Under the pieces are notes generated by a model. The model ran no database searches. It saw only the letters and a list, made by a program, of their open reading frames with translations, and had not been told where the DNA came from. Of a stretch of DNA of 64,000 nucleotides, positions 35,303 through 44,202 are shown piece by piece; position 1 is the stretch's first letter; every line of letters begins with the position of its first letter. The stretch comes from Rhizorhapis sp036570425 (GTDB lineage: Bacteria > Pseudomonadota > Alphaproteobacteria > Sphingomonadales > Sphingomonadaceae): the NCBI GenBank assembly GCA_036570425.1, contig DATCYF010000009.1, positions 124,001-188,000 on the forward strand. The letters are read 5' to 3'. The translations under genes and the position numbers were made by a program.

Positions 35303-36217
35303 TCACGCCACCTTGGGCATGATTTCCTCTGCCACCCATCGCAGCCGTTCGAGATAGGCGTCATAGCTGTCGAGCGGCGGGAGGGGGATGATCGTCTCGG
35401 TAACGCCCAACTCTGCCAGCCAGCCACACAGATCGATGGTGGCCTGCACATTCCAGGACCCGATCGTTTCGGCGGCGGCCGTGTTTTCGACATGACCTTC
35501 GCCAAGCTTCATTGCCTCGATGGGAAAGAACAGCTCGATCGGGCGGCCGTGATAGTCTGGTTGAGAATGAATGAAGTCGAGCGCTTCGGGGAATTTCTCC
35601 GGTGGTGTCAGGAACGGGCTCCAGCCATCTCCCCATTTGGCGATGCGTTTCAATGGCGCCTCAGCATCGCCACCGAACCACAGTGGCAGGTTCTGTGGCT
35701 TGGGTTCATAGCCAACATCGCGGAATGAGACATATTTGCCCTCGAACTCCGGCTTCTCCTGCGTCCAGAGCGCAAGCATGGCCTGCACGTATTCGTCGGT
35801 CATTGCGCCGCGTTCGTGGAAGGGAACGCCCAGCAGGTCGAACTCTTCCTTCAGCCATCCGACCGCCACGACCGCCGTGGCGCGACCGCCGCTCAGCCAG
35901 TCAAGCGTGGACCAGGCCTTTGCCTGCACCACCGCGTGTTGCAGGGGCAGGATGTTGATAGAGGAGGCTAGGCCGATCTGCTCCGTCGCGCCCGCGACCC
36001 CGGCGAGGAACACGGTGCCATGATGCCAATATGCGCCACTCGCAGCCAAATGATCTTCCGGAATCAGAAAATGCTCGCCCAGCATGCACTTACGGAAGCC
36101 AAGCTCGTCCGCCAGCTTCATCGCGCCTATGACTTCCTTGTGGCCGAGCGCCAGCTCCCAGGGTTGGCTCAGCGCGGGAATTTCAAGGGTGTGCGGAATT
36201 GCAACGTCAAGTTTCAT
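35303..36217 (-). CDS. LLM-class flavin-dependent oxidoreductase
   Basis: A 304-residue luciferase-like monooxygenase TIM barrel, probably FMN- or F420-dependent. Family features: LGFRKCMLGEHF, GLASSINILPLQHAVVQAKAWSTLDWLSGGRATAVVAVGWL (in short SGGRATAVVAVGWLKEEFD), PLWFGGDAEAPLKRIAKWGDGW and a C-terminal GVTETII. No signal peptide. AAGG precedes the ATG by 8 nt. Substrate unknown; its neighbours suggest a catabolic or modification cluster. Confidence 0.9.
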   Translation of the reverse strand: MKLDVAIPHTLEIPALSQPWELALGHKEVIGAMKLADELGFRKCMLGEHFLIPEDHLAASGAYWHHGTVFLAGVAGATEQIGLASSINILPLQHAVVQAKAWSTLDWLSGGRATAVVAVGWLKEEFDLLGVPFHERGAMTDEYVQAMLALWTQEKPEFEGKYVSFRDVGYEPKPQNLPLWFGGDAEAPLKRIAKWGDGWSPFLTPPEKFPEALDFIHSQPDYHGRPIELFFPIEAMKLGEGHVENTAAAETIGSWNVQATIDLCGWLAELGVTETIIPLPPLDSYDAYLERLRWVAEEIMPKVA

Positions 36218-36230
36218 GAAGTTCGCCTTA

Positions 36231-36272
36231 TTACAGATGGCGCACCGCCCGTCGGGGCATCGCCATTGTCAT
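36231..36272 (-). CDS. Possible 13-residue leader peptide before LLM gene
   Basis: An ATG at 36272 follows AGGAGAGG and opens MTMAMPRRAVRHL, ending in TAATAA 13 bp before the LLM start codon. It could be a translated leader affecting the oxidoreductase gene, or a chance ORF. Function unknown. Confidence 0.2.
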   Translation of the reverse strand: MTMAMPRRAVRHL

Positions 36273-36474
36273 CCTCTCCTGGCTCCTATGGGAACATGGC
36301 TCATCTCGATCTTGTACGCCGATCTGCCTGTCTCATAGCCAAATGGAAGAATGGCGACGTGAGACACTAAGCCACCTGCCCCACGGTAGGGCGTTCAAGA
36401 CAGCCGTTTTATGATGCTTCCATGAAGGACGGCGGATTTCTCGTCGAGATGAAGGCAGAGCCACGCAATGTCGA

Positions 36475-37605
36475 TCAGCCGCCAAGCAGACGCGCGGTAT
36501 CATAGTCCACGAGTGCGGCCGAAAAGCGTTCGGTCGGTGGGCGGCCATTCTGACCCCACCACTCCTCCACCTGGAGCCATGCCTGAATGCCATAGACCGG
36601 CCAGCGCCGGAAATGGTCCCACATGGTTTCCCGGTCGGGAACACCTTCAGCGCCGGTTGCCAGCAAAGCTTCACGATAATGGTCAAGCAGCCGCCGGTCG
36701 GCTTGACGGCGTTCATCGACCGTCAGCGCTGCGACCATGAAATAGCAGACATCGCGCAAACCGTGGCCGACCCGGCACAATTGCCAGTCGAACCATATGC
36801 GATGGCCATCGGGATAGATGTAGGTATTGCCCATGTGGGAGTCGCCGTGCACCAGACAAAAGGGACCGGGCTGCGCGCGCTCCCATTCGTTCAACTTGGC
36901 GTAAACCCGATCAAGGCGCGAATGATCTTCGACCAGCCAATCAGGCAGAATACTGGAATAAGCGCCACTGGTGAGATTGGCGTTGATGTAGGGCCGCATC
37001 AGTTCGATCTGGTTGGTGTCTATCGGCGTATCCATGGAGCGGGGTAGCCAGGTGAGCTGATCGAGCCGCTCATTGCCCCACCATGCACCATGGAGCGTCG
37101 CCAATCCTTCCAAGGCTTTGGCTACGCCATCAATGCCAATGACGTCGGTGCTGTGGCCAAATTTTCCACCCGCATCAGCAAGGTCTTCCAGCACCACGAC
37201 GCCCTGACCGCTGCCATCGCCATCCCAGTCGGCATAATAGCATCTGGCGGCAGGCAGTGCGGGCATATTGGCGGACTCGTGATAGAAACGCGCTTCGAGT
37301 TCACAGATATCGGTATTGTTATTGATGGTCAGTTCCGACCAGTTCGCCTTGAGGCAAAGGTGGGCTGGCAATCCGGCGGCCTTTCCGACCGCATTATATT
37401 CGACCGCGACGCGCAAATTCGTGGTGTGGGAGTTGTGCAGATCCACCGTCTCCATCGCTTCGATGACCAGGCCAGGATAGCGATTGGCCATAAGGCCGCC
37501 CAGCCATTCCGCCGTTACGTCCTCCAGTTGCCTGGGTATCGGGACATCGCGACCATAAGGGCCATAGCTTCCTGCACGGGCGGTGTTCTGGACGATGTCG
37601 GGCAT
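36475..37605 (-). CDS. APH/ecdysteroid-kinase-like phosphotransferase
   Basis: A 376-residue small-molecule kinase-fold protein with an intact Brenner motif, LVHGDSHMGNTYI, and the metal-binding Asp in RIWFDWQL. N-lobe elements LCLKANWSE (Lys) and GVVVLEDLADAGG (hinge) are present. Known relatives act on alcohol groups of small molecules. The start is the ATG at 37605 with GAGAGG upstream; an upstream frame to 37779 gives 58 implausible residues. It lies downstream of the porin gene. Confidence 0.86.
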   Translation of the reverse strand: MPDIVQNTARAGSYGPYGRDVPIPRQLEDVTAEWLGGLMANRYPGLVIEAMETVDLHNSHTTNLRVAVEYNAVGKAAGLPAHLCLKANWSELTINNNTDICELEARFYHESANMPALPAARCYYADWDGDGSGQGVVVLEDLADAGGKFGHSTDVIGIDGVAKALEGLATLHGAWWGNERLDQLTWLPRSMDTPIDTNQIELMRPYINANLTSGAYSSILPDWLVEDHSRLDRVYAKLNEWERAQPGPFCLVHGDSHMGNTYIYPDGHRIWFDWQLCRVGHGLRDVCYFMVAALTVDERRQADRRLLDHYREALLATGAEGVPDRETMWDHFRRWPVYGIQAWLQVEEWWGQNGRPPTERFSAALVDYDTARLLGG

Positions 37606-37718
37606 TCCTCTCTCCCATTCCTCAGCGGTCGTCCGGGCGATAACGCAACGTCGCGCCAAATTGCCGCGGCGCATCGCTTGCCCGGATCGACTCCCACTGT
37701 ATCGCCCGGAACCCCTCC

Positions 37719-37748
37719 GGTCTGCACCTACTTTTGTTGGTACAGACC
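37719..37748. promoter_or_regulatory. Operator-like inverted repeat upstream of APH-like gene
   Basis: GGTCTGCACC (37719-37728) and GGTACAGACC (37739-37748) are 10-bp arms with one mismatch, separated by 10 bp, so arm centres are 20 bp apart (two helical turns). It lies 113 bp before the start of the phosphotransferase gene and 57 bp after the porin stop, with no T-tract. A TetR-type or similar dimer site is plausible; no regulator gene lies next to it. Confidence 0.45.
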
Positions 37749-37805
37749 CAGAGCAAGGATCAATGGACAGGCAGCGCATGTGACAGCCTGGTCAAAGGAA
37801 ATCCT

Positions 37806-39200
37806 CTAGAATGTCGCTGTTATGTCGGCATAGCCATATTTGACATCTCCATAGCCATTGGCATTGGGGGCATCCTTCAGGAAGCGGCCGTTGATGAGCA
37901 CGGCCCCGCCAACATCAAGCCGCAGCAGCTTGGGCACGAGCCAGTAACGCGCTCGTGCTTCTATCTGATGGCCTGCAAATTTGCCCGATAATCCATCGGG
38001 GTCGCGCACCTGAGTGCTCGCGAAACTGTCCGTTCCGCTGTCCAGCCACGCGGCGCGATAGGCGAGAAAACCATCCCACCGCTTGTCTGGCTTGACCTCC
38101 AGGCGAACGCCCGGTGAACTGATATTGTTACGACCTAGCGGACCATAAATGCCCGTGGGTCCGAAATCGGAACGGCGCGGACCATAGAGACTGTCGAACC
38201 GGCCATAATTCCTGCCACGTTTGTCGCCGCTTGCAAGGTCGTATTCAACGGAGACGCGTGGACTCCAGGGGGCCTTGAATTGATATCCGACCTCCGCGTG
38301 GACGAAATAGGCGGACACGTCGAGTTTTGCAGCGTCGGCGGTGCTGCTCGCCCGGATGTCACCGAACTGATAGGCTGCTTCCAGCTCATAATCCGCATGG
38401 CCTGGCTCTGGATCGGAGAAGACGCGAAAGCCCGGCGTGAAGATGTGGCGGTTGCGGGTCAGTCGTGTATCGGAATCATCCTCATCAAGCGCCAGAAAAT
38501 AGAGATCGAGACTGGATTTCCCTATGATATTCGGCTTGTTGAGGAAGCCGCCCCAGAAGACGAGGTCGAAACTTTCGCGGTCCCATTTGACTTCGTTATC
38601 CAGGATGCTTTCCTTGTCGTCGGGCAGTCGTTGCAAAGGAAGAGTATAGAAGAGCGTCAGCGCTTCCTTGTCGCGCCCATTGAATTGCAACCGACCACCC
38701 GCGAAGGCATTTGTAGTGTTACGGAAATTATTCTGACCGACAAGGCGCCGCGAACCAAGATCCATCGTGAAACGGCCTATGTCGATCTTGGTATCCGTGC
38801 CGTTGCCCAATGCGTCATCCAGATCGGCTCCGACATAAGCTTGGATCAATTCGAGCGCGTTGACGTCGCCATTGCCTGCTGAACTGCCCCGATCGGCATC
38901 ATAAGCGCGCGAATCCATGACTTCCGCCCCGAAGCGGAGGGGACCGGCATCATATTCGGCCGCAAGAGTGGTGCGCAAGCTGATGAGATCGTCCTTGCGG
39001 TCCAGTCCCGGCCTGAATTGATTGTCGAGGGCTTCATATCGCACGCGGAAGCTGCCGGAGATGGTAAGACCTTCGGGCTTTCCCAACGCTTCCTGGAGAG
39101 ACCAGCCTGCGTCCTTGTCCTTATCGTTGCTTTTGGCCCATGCCGGTGCGGTTATCCCCGCTGCCGAGACGGCGGCCAGCAAAAGAAAACGTCTGATCAT
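37806..39200 (-). CDS. Outer-membrane porin, alginate-export (AlgE-like) family
   Basis: A 464-residue predicted beta-barrel: signal peptide (RRFLLLAAVSAAGITAPAWA), then alternating amphipathic strands, with SGSFRVRYEALDNQFRPG, SLRTTLAAEYDAGPLRFGAEVMDSRAYD (short form EVMDSRAYD), IDIGRFTMDLGSRRLVGQ and a C-terminal aromatic strand ending in TATF. This is the alginate_exp domain common in sphingomonads, used as a general uptake porin. The start is the ATG at 39200 with AAGGGA upstream. It lies upstream of the APH-like gene on the same strand. Confidence 0.87.
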   Translation of the reverse strand: MIRRFLLLAAVSAAGITAPAWAKSNDKDKDAGWSLQEALGKPEGLTISGSFRVRYEALDNQFRPGLDRKDDLISLRTTLAAEYDAGPLRFGAEVMDSRAYDADRGSSAGNGDVNALELIQAYVGADLDDALGNGTDTKIDIGRFTMDLGSRRLVGQNNFRNTTNAFAGGRLQFNGRDKEALTLFYTLPLQRLPDDKESILDNEVKWDRESFDLVFWGGFLNKPNIIGKSSLDLYFLALDEDDSDTRLTRNRHIFTPGFRVFSDPEPGHADYELEAAYQFGDIRASSTADAAKLDVSAYFVHAEVGYQFKAPWSPRVSVEYDLASGDKRGRNYGRFDSLYGPRRSDFGPTGIYGPLGRNNISSPGVRLEVKPDKRWDGFLAYRAAWLDSGTDSFASTQVRDPDGLSGKFAGHQIEARARYWLVPKLLRLDVGGAVLINGRFLKDAPNANGYGDVKYGYADITATF

Positions 39201-39324
39201 CTTGATAGTCCCTTTTTTAGATGACTGACGTCTCCGGTTGACCGGTCGGCCGTCGTTTATTTTTTGGAAGAATGCCTCCGATTGTGGGGTCGGCATAAAA
39301 GCGTTTGTTTCAAATGATCGCTGA

Positions 39325-39504
39325 TCAGGAGGGACGAAGCCGTTTTTTCTCCGTCACGTCGATCTGCACCACCTGATCCTCGTGGACCGTGAGCGAGATG
39401 GTTCCGAAGCGCAGATGCATCAGCGCCTCCCGAATGCTTCGAAGGCTTTCTTCGACATGCCGCTGCTTTTCGGAAGCGGCAGCCTCGATTTTGTCATTGA
39501 CCAT
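39325..39504 (-). CDS. YezD-family (DUF2292) small protein
   Basis: A 59-residue protein with the DUF2292 core IREALMHLRFGTISLTVHED then QVVQIDVTEKKRL. Members are often next to sulfate or sulfur-assimilation genes; function unknown. Its ATG at 39504 lies inside the last codons of cysA (11-bp overlap), with AGGTC upstream, so it is translationally coupled to the sulfate transporter operon. Confidence 0.85.
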   Translation of the reverse strand: MVNDKIEAAASEKQRHVEESLRSIREALMHLRFGTISLTVHEDQVVQIDVTEKKRLRPS

Positions 39505-40555
39505 GATGCTGACCTCCATGTGCTGGAAATACGATGCCGCGGGCAATGCGAAGCCCGATCCGGCGCCCGGGTTCAGGCGCGTCAGTTTGTGACGAGAAAT
39601 CCACTTCTATCGGCTGATCGAGCCCCGCAAACCGCCCCTCCACTCGCCAGCTTCCACCCTTGCGGTATACATTGGTGACAAGCAGCGGCAGGCATCCGGC
39701 TTCGTCGTCGCAAAGCTCGGCGTCATGCGGCCTGAAGTGCAGATTGGCAGGCCCCTCTGTCAGACGGCTGAAAGGCACTGCGATGGCGCGGTCGAAGAAC
39801 AACGCCCGCCCTCCAGACACGGAGATGGGCACGCTGTTCGTCTCTCCGACGAAATCGGAAACGAATGTGCTACGCGGAGCCATGTAGATCTCCTCAGGCG
39901 TGCCGATCTGCTCGATAACGCCATGATCCATGACCACCACCCGGTCGGCCAATTCCAGCGCCTCCTCCTGATCGTGCGTCACGAAGATCGAGGTGAGGCC
40001 CATTTGGGCGTGCAACTCACGCAACCAACGGCGCAGATCCTTCCGCACCTTCGCATCGAGTGCGCCGAAAGGTTCGTCGAGCAGCAGCAGCTTGGGATCG
40101 ACAGCAAGCGCGCGAGCCAGAGCGACACGCTGACGCTGGCCCCCGGAAAGCTGCGCGGGATAGCGATCGGCGACCTGCCCGAGTTGCACCAGTTCCAGCA
40201 GTTCCCGAGCACGCTCCCTGATCTTCACCCGGTGGGGCCGGGTTCGCCGATCCCGCACGGAAAGCCCGAAGGCCACATTTTCAGCCACGGTCATGTGCTT
40301 GAAAAGCGCATAATGTTGAAAAACGAAGCCGACGTGCCGATCGGCGACCTTGAGATCCGTCACGTCTTCGCCATCGAAGGACACTTGGCCGGAATCCGGA
40401 AATTCAAGTCCGGCAATGATGCGGAGCAGGGTCGTTTTACCTGACCCCGATGGCCCGAGGAGCGCCAGGAATTCTCCCTTGTTGATGTTCAGATTGATGT
40501 CGTTCAGCGCGGTAAAAGCGCCAAAACGCTTTGCAATGGCTTGAAGTTTTATCAA
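39494..40555 (-). CDS. cysA: Sulfate ABC transporter ATP-binding protein
   Basis: A 353-residue ATPase of the sulfate/thiosulfate importer. Walker A LGPSGSGKTTLLR, Q-loop FVFQHYALFKHMT, signature LSGGQRQRVALARALA, Walker B LLLLDEPFGALD and the H-loop FVTHDQEE are all present, followed by the regulatory TOBE-like domain. Its ATG overlaps the cysW stop by 4 bp (ATGA). It is the fourth gene of sbp-cysT-cysW-cysA-yezD. Confidence 0.96.
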   Translation of the reverse strand: MIKLQAIAKRFGAFTALNDINLNINKGEFLALLGPSGSGKTTLLRIIAGLEFPDSGQVSFDGEDVTDLKVADRHVGFVFQHYALFKHMTVAENVAFGLSVRDRRTRPHRVKIRERARELLELVQLGQVADRYPAQLSGGQRQRVALARALAVDPKLLLLDEPFGALDAKVRKDLRRWLRELHAQMGLTSIFVTHDQEEALELADRVVVMDHGVIEQIGTPEEIYMAPRSTFVSDFVGETNSVPISVSGGRALFFDRAIAVPFSRLTEGPANLHFRPHDAELCDDEAGCLPLLVTNVYRKGGSWRVEGRFAGLDQPIEVDFSSQTDAPEPGRRIGLRIARGIVFPAHGGQHHGQ

Positions 40556-41388
40556 TGTCCCGTTCCTCTATGATAGTCGAGCCGCCATTCCAGAATGCTC
40601 TTCGCCACCAGCGTCACGAGGGCGAGCGATGCCAGCAGAGAGGCGACGGCAAAGGCCCCGACGAAATTATACTCGTTGTAGAGAATCTCGACATGCAGAG
40701 GCAGGGTATTGGTCAGGCCCCTGATGTGGCCCGAAACAACCGATACTGCACCGAACTCACCCATTGCCCGCGCGTTGCAGAGCAGCACGCCGTAGAGCAG
40801 CCCCCAGCGGACGTTGGGTAAAGTCACATGCCAGAAGGTCTGCCAACCCGAAGCCCCTAATGACAAAGCCGCTTCCTCATCATCCCGCCCCTGCTCCTGC
40901 ATTAAGGGGATGAGTTCCCGCGCAACGAATGGGAAAGTGATGAAAACGGTCGCCAGAACGATCCCTGGGACTGCGAAGATGATTTGCAGATCATGTTGCG
41001 CAAGCCTGGCGCCGAACCATCCTTGCGCCCCGAAGAGCAGCACGAAAATCAGGCCCGACACGACCGGCGATACGGAGAAAGGCAAATCGATGAAGGTTAT
41101 GAGCAGACTCTTGCCCGGAAAATCGAATTTGGCGATCGCCCAGGATGCGGCAAGGCCAAAAAGCACGTTGAGCGGTACGCTGATGGCCGCGACCAGAAGG
41201 GTGAGCCTGACGGCGGCCAACGCATCGGGTTCGATGATCGCGGCGGCGAATGCCTCTATGCCGTGCTTTAGCGCCTCGGCAAACACAGCTGCCAGGGGGA
41301 GCAGCACGAACAAGCCGATGAACAGCAGGGCAACCGCGATCAGGGCCGATCTCGCTATATGCGATTCTCGTAGAGCATGTGTCGTCAT
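40552..41388 (-). CDS. cysW: Sulfate ABC transporter permease CysW
   Basis: A 278-residue inner-membrane permease with about 6 helices and the EAA-type loop EEAALSLGASGWQTFWHVTLPNVRWGLLYG (core EEAALSLGASGWQ). The start is taken at 41388, where ATGA overlaps the cysT stop; the longer frame from 41415 would overlap cysT by 31 bp. It pairs with CysT to form the sulfate channel. Confidence 0.94.
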   Translation of the reverse strand: MTTHALRESHIARSALIAVALLFIGLFVLLPLAAVFAEALKHGIEAFAAAIIEPDALAAVRLTLLVAAISVPLNVLFGLAASWAIAKFDFPGKSLLITFIDLPFSVSPVVSGLIFVLLFGAQGWFGARLAQHDLQIIFAVPGIVLATVFITFPFVARELIPLMQEQGRDDEEAALSLGASGWQTFWHVTLPNVRWGLLYGVLLCNARAMGEFGAVSVVSGHIRGLTNTLPLHVEILYNEYNFVGAFAVASLLASLALVTLVAKSILEWRLDYHRGTGH

Positions 41389-42269
41389 GAGCCATTCATC
41401 CTGCGGCGGCTCCAATATTGGAGCAGGTTGATGAGAAGGAGGATCGAAAAGGATGCCAGCAGCATGACCGTGGCTATGGCCGTTGCCCCGGCATAGGCGA
41501 ATTGTTCAAGCTGAGTGACGATCAACAATGGCGCGATTTCCGACACGTAGGGCATGTTGCCCGCAATGAAGATAACGGAGCCATACTCACCGACGCCGCG
41601 TGCAAAGGCCATGGCGAACCCGGTCAGGAGCGCCGGCGCGATGGCAGGCAGGATGACATGGCGGAAAGTCTGCAGCCGGTTCGCCCCCAATGTAGCCGCC
41701 GCTTCTTCCACATCCTTGCCAAGGTCCGCCAGTACGGGTTCGACGGAACGCACGACGAAAGGCAGGCCGATGAAGATGAGGGCTACGACCACGCCCAATG
41801 GCGTGAAAGCGACCTTCAGACCGAAGGGCTCTACGATCCCGCCCACCCAGCCGCCCGGAGCGTAAAGAACAGTGAGCGCAATGCCGGCCACGGCGGTTGG
41901 CAGAGCGAAGGGAAGGTCGATCAGCGCGTTGACGACCTGCTTTCCGGGAAATTCATAGCGCACCAACACCCAGGCAATAAGCAACCCGAAGAAGGCGTTG
42001 ATGGCGGCCGCAACAGCAGCCGCACCAAAGCTCAGGCGATAGGCGGCAATCGCCCTGTCCGAAAGGCCGACAGCCACGAATTCTTCCCAACCCATTCCAG
42101 CCGCACGAATGAATATGGTGCTCAATGGAATAAGCACGATCAATGTGAGCCAGATCAGGCTGAAGCCGAACGTGAGGCCAAAGCCAGGAATGATCGATTG
42201 CCGCCGCCAACGCCTGTGGGGGTTTGAAGCTTTGGTCATCTGCAGTTGACTGCTCAATGCTATGTCCAT
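41385..42269 (-). CDS. cysT: Sulfate ABC transporter permease CysT
   Basis: A 294-residue permease with 6 membrane helices and the EAA loop EEAAATLGANRLQTFRHVILP. A cytoplasmic N-terminus of about 25 residues precedes helix 1 (FGLTFGFSLIWLTLIVLIPL). AAGGA lies 9 nt before the ATG at 42269. It begins 12 bp after sbp and overlaps cysW. Confidence 0.94.
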   Translation of the reverse strand: MDIALSSQLQMTKASNPHRRWRRQSIIPGFGLTFGFSLIWLTLIVLIPLSTIFIRAAGMGWEEFVAVGLSDRAIAAYRLSFGAAAVAAAINAFFGLLIAWVLVRYEFPGKQVVNALIDLPFALPTAVAGIALTVLYAPGGWVGGIVEPFGLKVAFTPLGVVVALIFIGLPFVVRSVEPVLADLGKDVEEAAATLGANRLQTFRHVILPAIAPALLTGFAMAFARGVGEYGSVIFIAGNMPYVSEIAPLLIVTQLEQFAYAGATAIATVMLLASFSILLLINLLQYWSRRRMNGS

Positions 42270-42281
42270 GACGGAATGTCC

Positions 42282-43334
42282 TTAATGCTTCGCTTTTGCG
42301 AAGATCTTGTCAAACACACCGCCATCGTTGAAATATTTGACTTGCGCTGCTTTCCAGCTGCCGAAATCCTTGCCTATGGTGACAAGGTTCAACTGCGGGA
42401 AAACGCCCGCATATTTAGCGGCCACCTTGGGGTCCCTGGGGCGATAGAAATTCCGGGCGATCGCATCCTGCGCGGCAGGAGTATAAAGATATTGCAGATA
42501 GGCCTGCGCGAGCTTTTCCGTCCCGTGCTTTTTGGCATTTGCGTCAACGACGGCCACAGGCGGCTCAGCCAGAATGGAGAGCGAGGGAACCACGATTTCG
42601 AACTTGCCGACGCCAAGTTCTTTCTCTGCTAGAAAAGCTTCGTTTTCCCAGGCGAGCAGGACGTCGCCAATGCCGCGCTCGACGAAAGTGGTCGTTGAAC
42701 CGCGCGCGCCGCTGTCAAGCACCGGCACATTGGCGAAAAGCTTCGTCACATAATTTTCGGCCGCAGCCTCCGAACCGCCCGCCTTGCGGCCATAGGCCCA
42801 TGCTGCAAGGAAGTTCCAGCGCGCGCCGCCGCTGGTCTTCGGGTTGGGTGTAATGACCTGCACGCCGGGTTTGATGAGGTCGTTCCAATCCTTGATGTGC
42901 TTGGGATTGCCCTTGCGGACGAGGAATACAATGGTGGATGTGTATGGCGCGCTATTGTGTGGCAGGCGGCTCTGCCAATTCTCGGGCAGCGCTTTGGCTT
43001 TGTCCGCGATGGCATCGATGTCGTAGGCAAGCGCCAGGGTGACGACGTCTGCCTCCAGGCCGTCAATAACAGCCCGGGACTGCTTGCCAGAACCGCCATG
43101 GCTCATATTGAACCTGATCTTGTGACCCGTGTCGGCCTCCCACTTGCGGGCAAAGCCGGCATTAACCTCCTTATAGAGTTCACGGGTCGGATCGTAGGAA
43201 ACGTTGAGCAACGTCACGGTCTTTGCCGTTCCCTCACCGCCCGATTGGTCGTTCCCCTCTTTGTCCGAGCATGCCGTTGCGGCGAGCAGCCCTGCCAGAG
43301 TAAGGATGGAAAGCGTTGATTTCAGTTTGTTCAT
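42282..43334 (-). CDS. sbp: Periplasmic sulfate-binding protein
   Basis: A 350-residue solute-binding protein: signal peptide with lipobox-like AATACSDKEG (possibly a lipoprotein, Cys near 22), then LLNVSYDPTRELYKEVNAGF, the sulfate-binding loop HGGSGKQSRAVIDGLEADVV, NPKTSGGARWNFLAAWAY and WENEA. This matches Sbp/CysP. AGGGGGA precedes the ATG. It heads the cys operon, whose promoter region carries an inverted repeat at 43370. Confidence 0.94.
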   Translation of the reverse strand: MNKLKSTLSILTLAGLLAATACSDKEGNDQSGGEGTAKTVTLLNVSYDPTRELYKEVNAGFARKWEADTGHKIRFNMSHGGSGKQSRAVIDGLEADVVTLALAYDIDAIADKAKALPENWQSRLPHNSAPYTSTIVFLVRKGNPKHIKDWNDLIKPGVQVITPNPKTSGGARWNFLAAWAYGRKAGGSEAAAENYVTKLFANVPVLDSGARGSTTTFVERGIGDVLLAWENEAFLAEKELGVGKFEIVVPSLSILAEPPVAVVDANAKKHGTEKLAQAYLQYLYTPAAQDAIARNFYRPRDPKVAAKYAGVFPQLNLVTIGKDFGSWKAAQVKYFNDGGVFDKIFAKAKH

Positions 43335-43369
43335 ATTTCCCCCTGAAGAAGAGTGGGCCTACACATGAA

Positions 43370-43390
43370 TGTCTACTCTATTTATAGACA
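43370..43390. promoter_or_regulatory. Operator-like inverted repeat upstream of sbp
   Basis: TGTCTA and TAGACA arms flank 9 bp, 36 bp before the sbp start codon. The core TCTACT-N6-ATAGA (43372-43388) recurs with identical spacing at 45526-45542. With an Rrf2-family regulator encoded 1 kb away, it is a candidate sulfur- or redox-responsive operator. Which protein binds is inference. Confidence 0.5.
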
Positions 43391-43528
43391 AGAAAAGAAA
43401 AGTTTCGTTCGGGAAAGAATTCTTCTGGTCCGTCCGTTAGCGACGGGAAGTGCGGGGCTGCTTCCCAGCATCCGGAGCCTTTCAGGCCGGACGGATCAGA
43501 AGGGATGTCGTCATGAAGGCAGGCCGCA

Positions 43529-44202
43529 TCATAGATCAGTTCCGGGAAAGCGGACGACCTTATCCTCGACTGATCGAGCCCGCGCCATGCTGTCGATCGA
43601 CTGACGCGGATGTTGCGGTTGGCTGTCGCTGACGATTGCGATCAGTTGATTGAGCAAATACTGGCCATATTCCCACTCACCCAAATGGGATTGAGCATTG
43701 ATATGCCCAACTTCGCCTGCATCGGCGCAATGGGCGCCCCAGAATTTGGCCAGAGTATGAGCGCGGCCGAAATCAATGAACGGATCGTTGCGGCTTGCAG
43801 CTACAATGGAGGGAAAAGGCAGCAATATTTTGGGGCAGGGCCAAAAGCGGTTAACCGACCGTCCATCGATACCGTATCGACATCTGGGGGCGCAACCAGC
43901 AGGGCTCCAGCCACGGGAGAACCAAAAGGCGGGCGTTCAAGCGCTGCCCACCAAGCCACAGCGATGCAGCCAAGGCTGTGCGCTACCAGGATTACCGGAC
44001 GATCAGCTTGGCGAATGGCCGCATTGAGCTTGTTCACCCATGTATTGCGGTGAGGCCGGTCCCACATGCCCAAGTCCACGCGCTCGCAGTCATTGCGCGT
44101 CGTTTCCCAGATGGTCTGCCAGTGTCCGGGTCCTGAATTATTGAGGCCTGGAACCGTAAGCACAAGCGGGCTCTCTCGTCCGGAAGAGTAGAGGGAAGCC
44201 AT
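43529..44202 (-). pseudogene. RBBP9/YdeN-type serine hydrolase, frameshifted
   Basis: The N-terminal part (44202 to about 43829) encodes VLTVPGLNNSGPGHWQTIWE, the nucleophile VAHSLGCIAVAWW and VAPPDVDTV, then ends early in an out-of-frame stop at 43801. The remaining C-terminal part continues in the next frame: LLPFPSIVAASRNDPFIDF (acid residue) and AGEVGHINAQSHLGEW (catalytic His). One extra A in the AAAA run of the coding strand (TTTT at 43828-43831) would restore a single frame reading GPAPKILLPFPS. Either a real homopolymer frameshift or a sequencing error. Intact relatives have about 185 residues. Confidence 0.82.

Noticed and set aside
37719..37748. Terminator for the porin gene
   Set aside because: The inverted repeat has no T-run on the minus strand, and its spacing fits a protein-binding site better.
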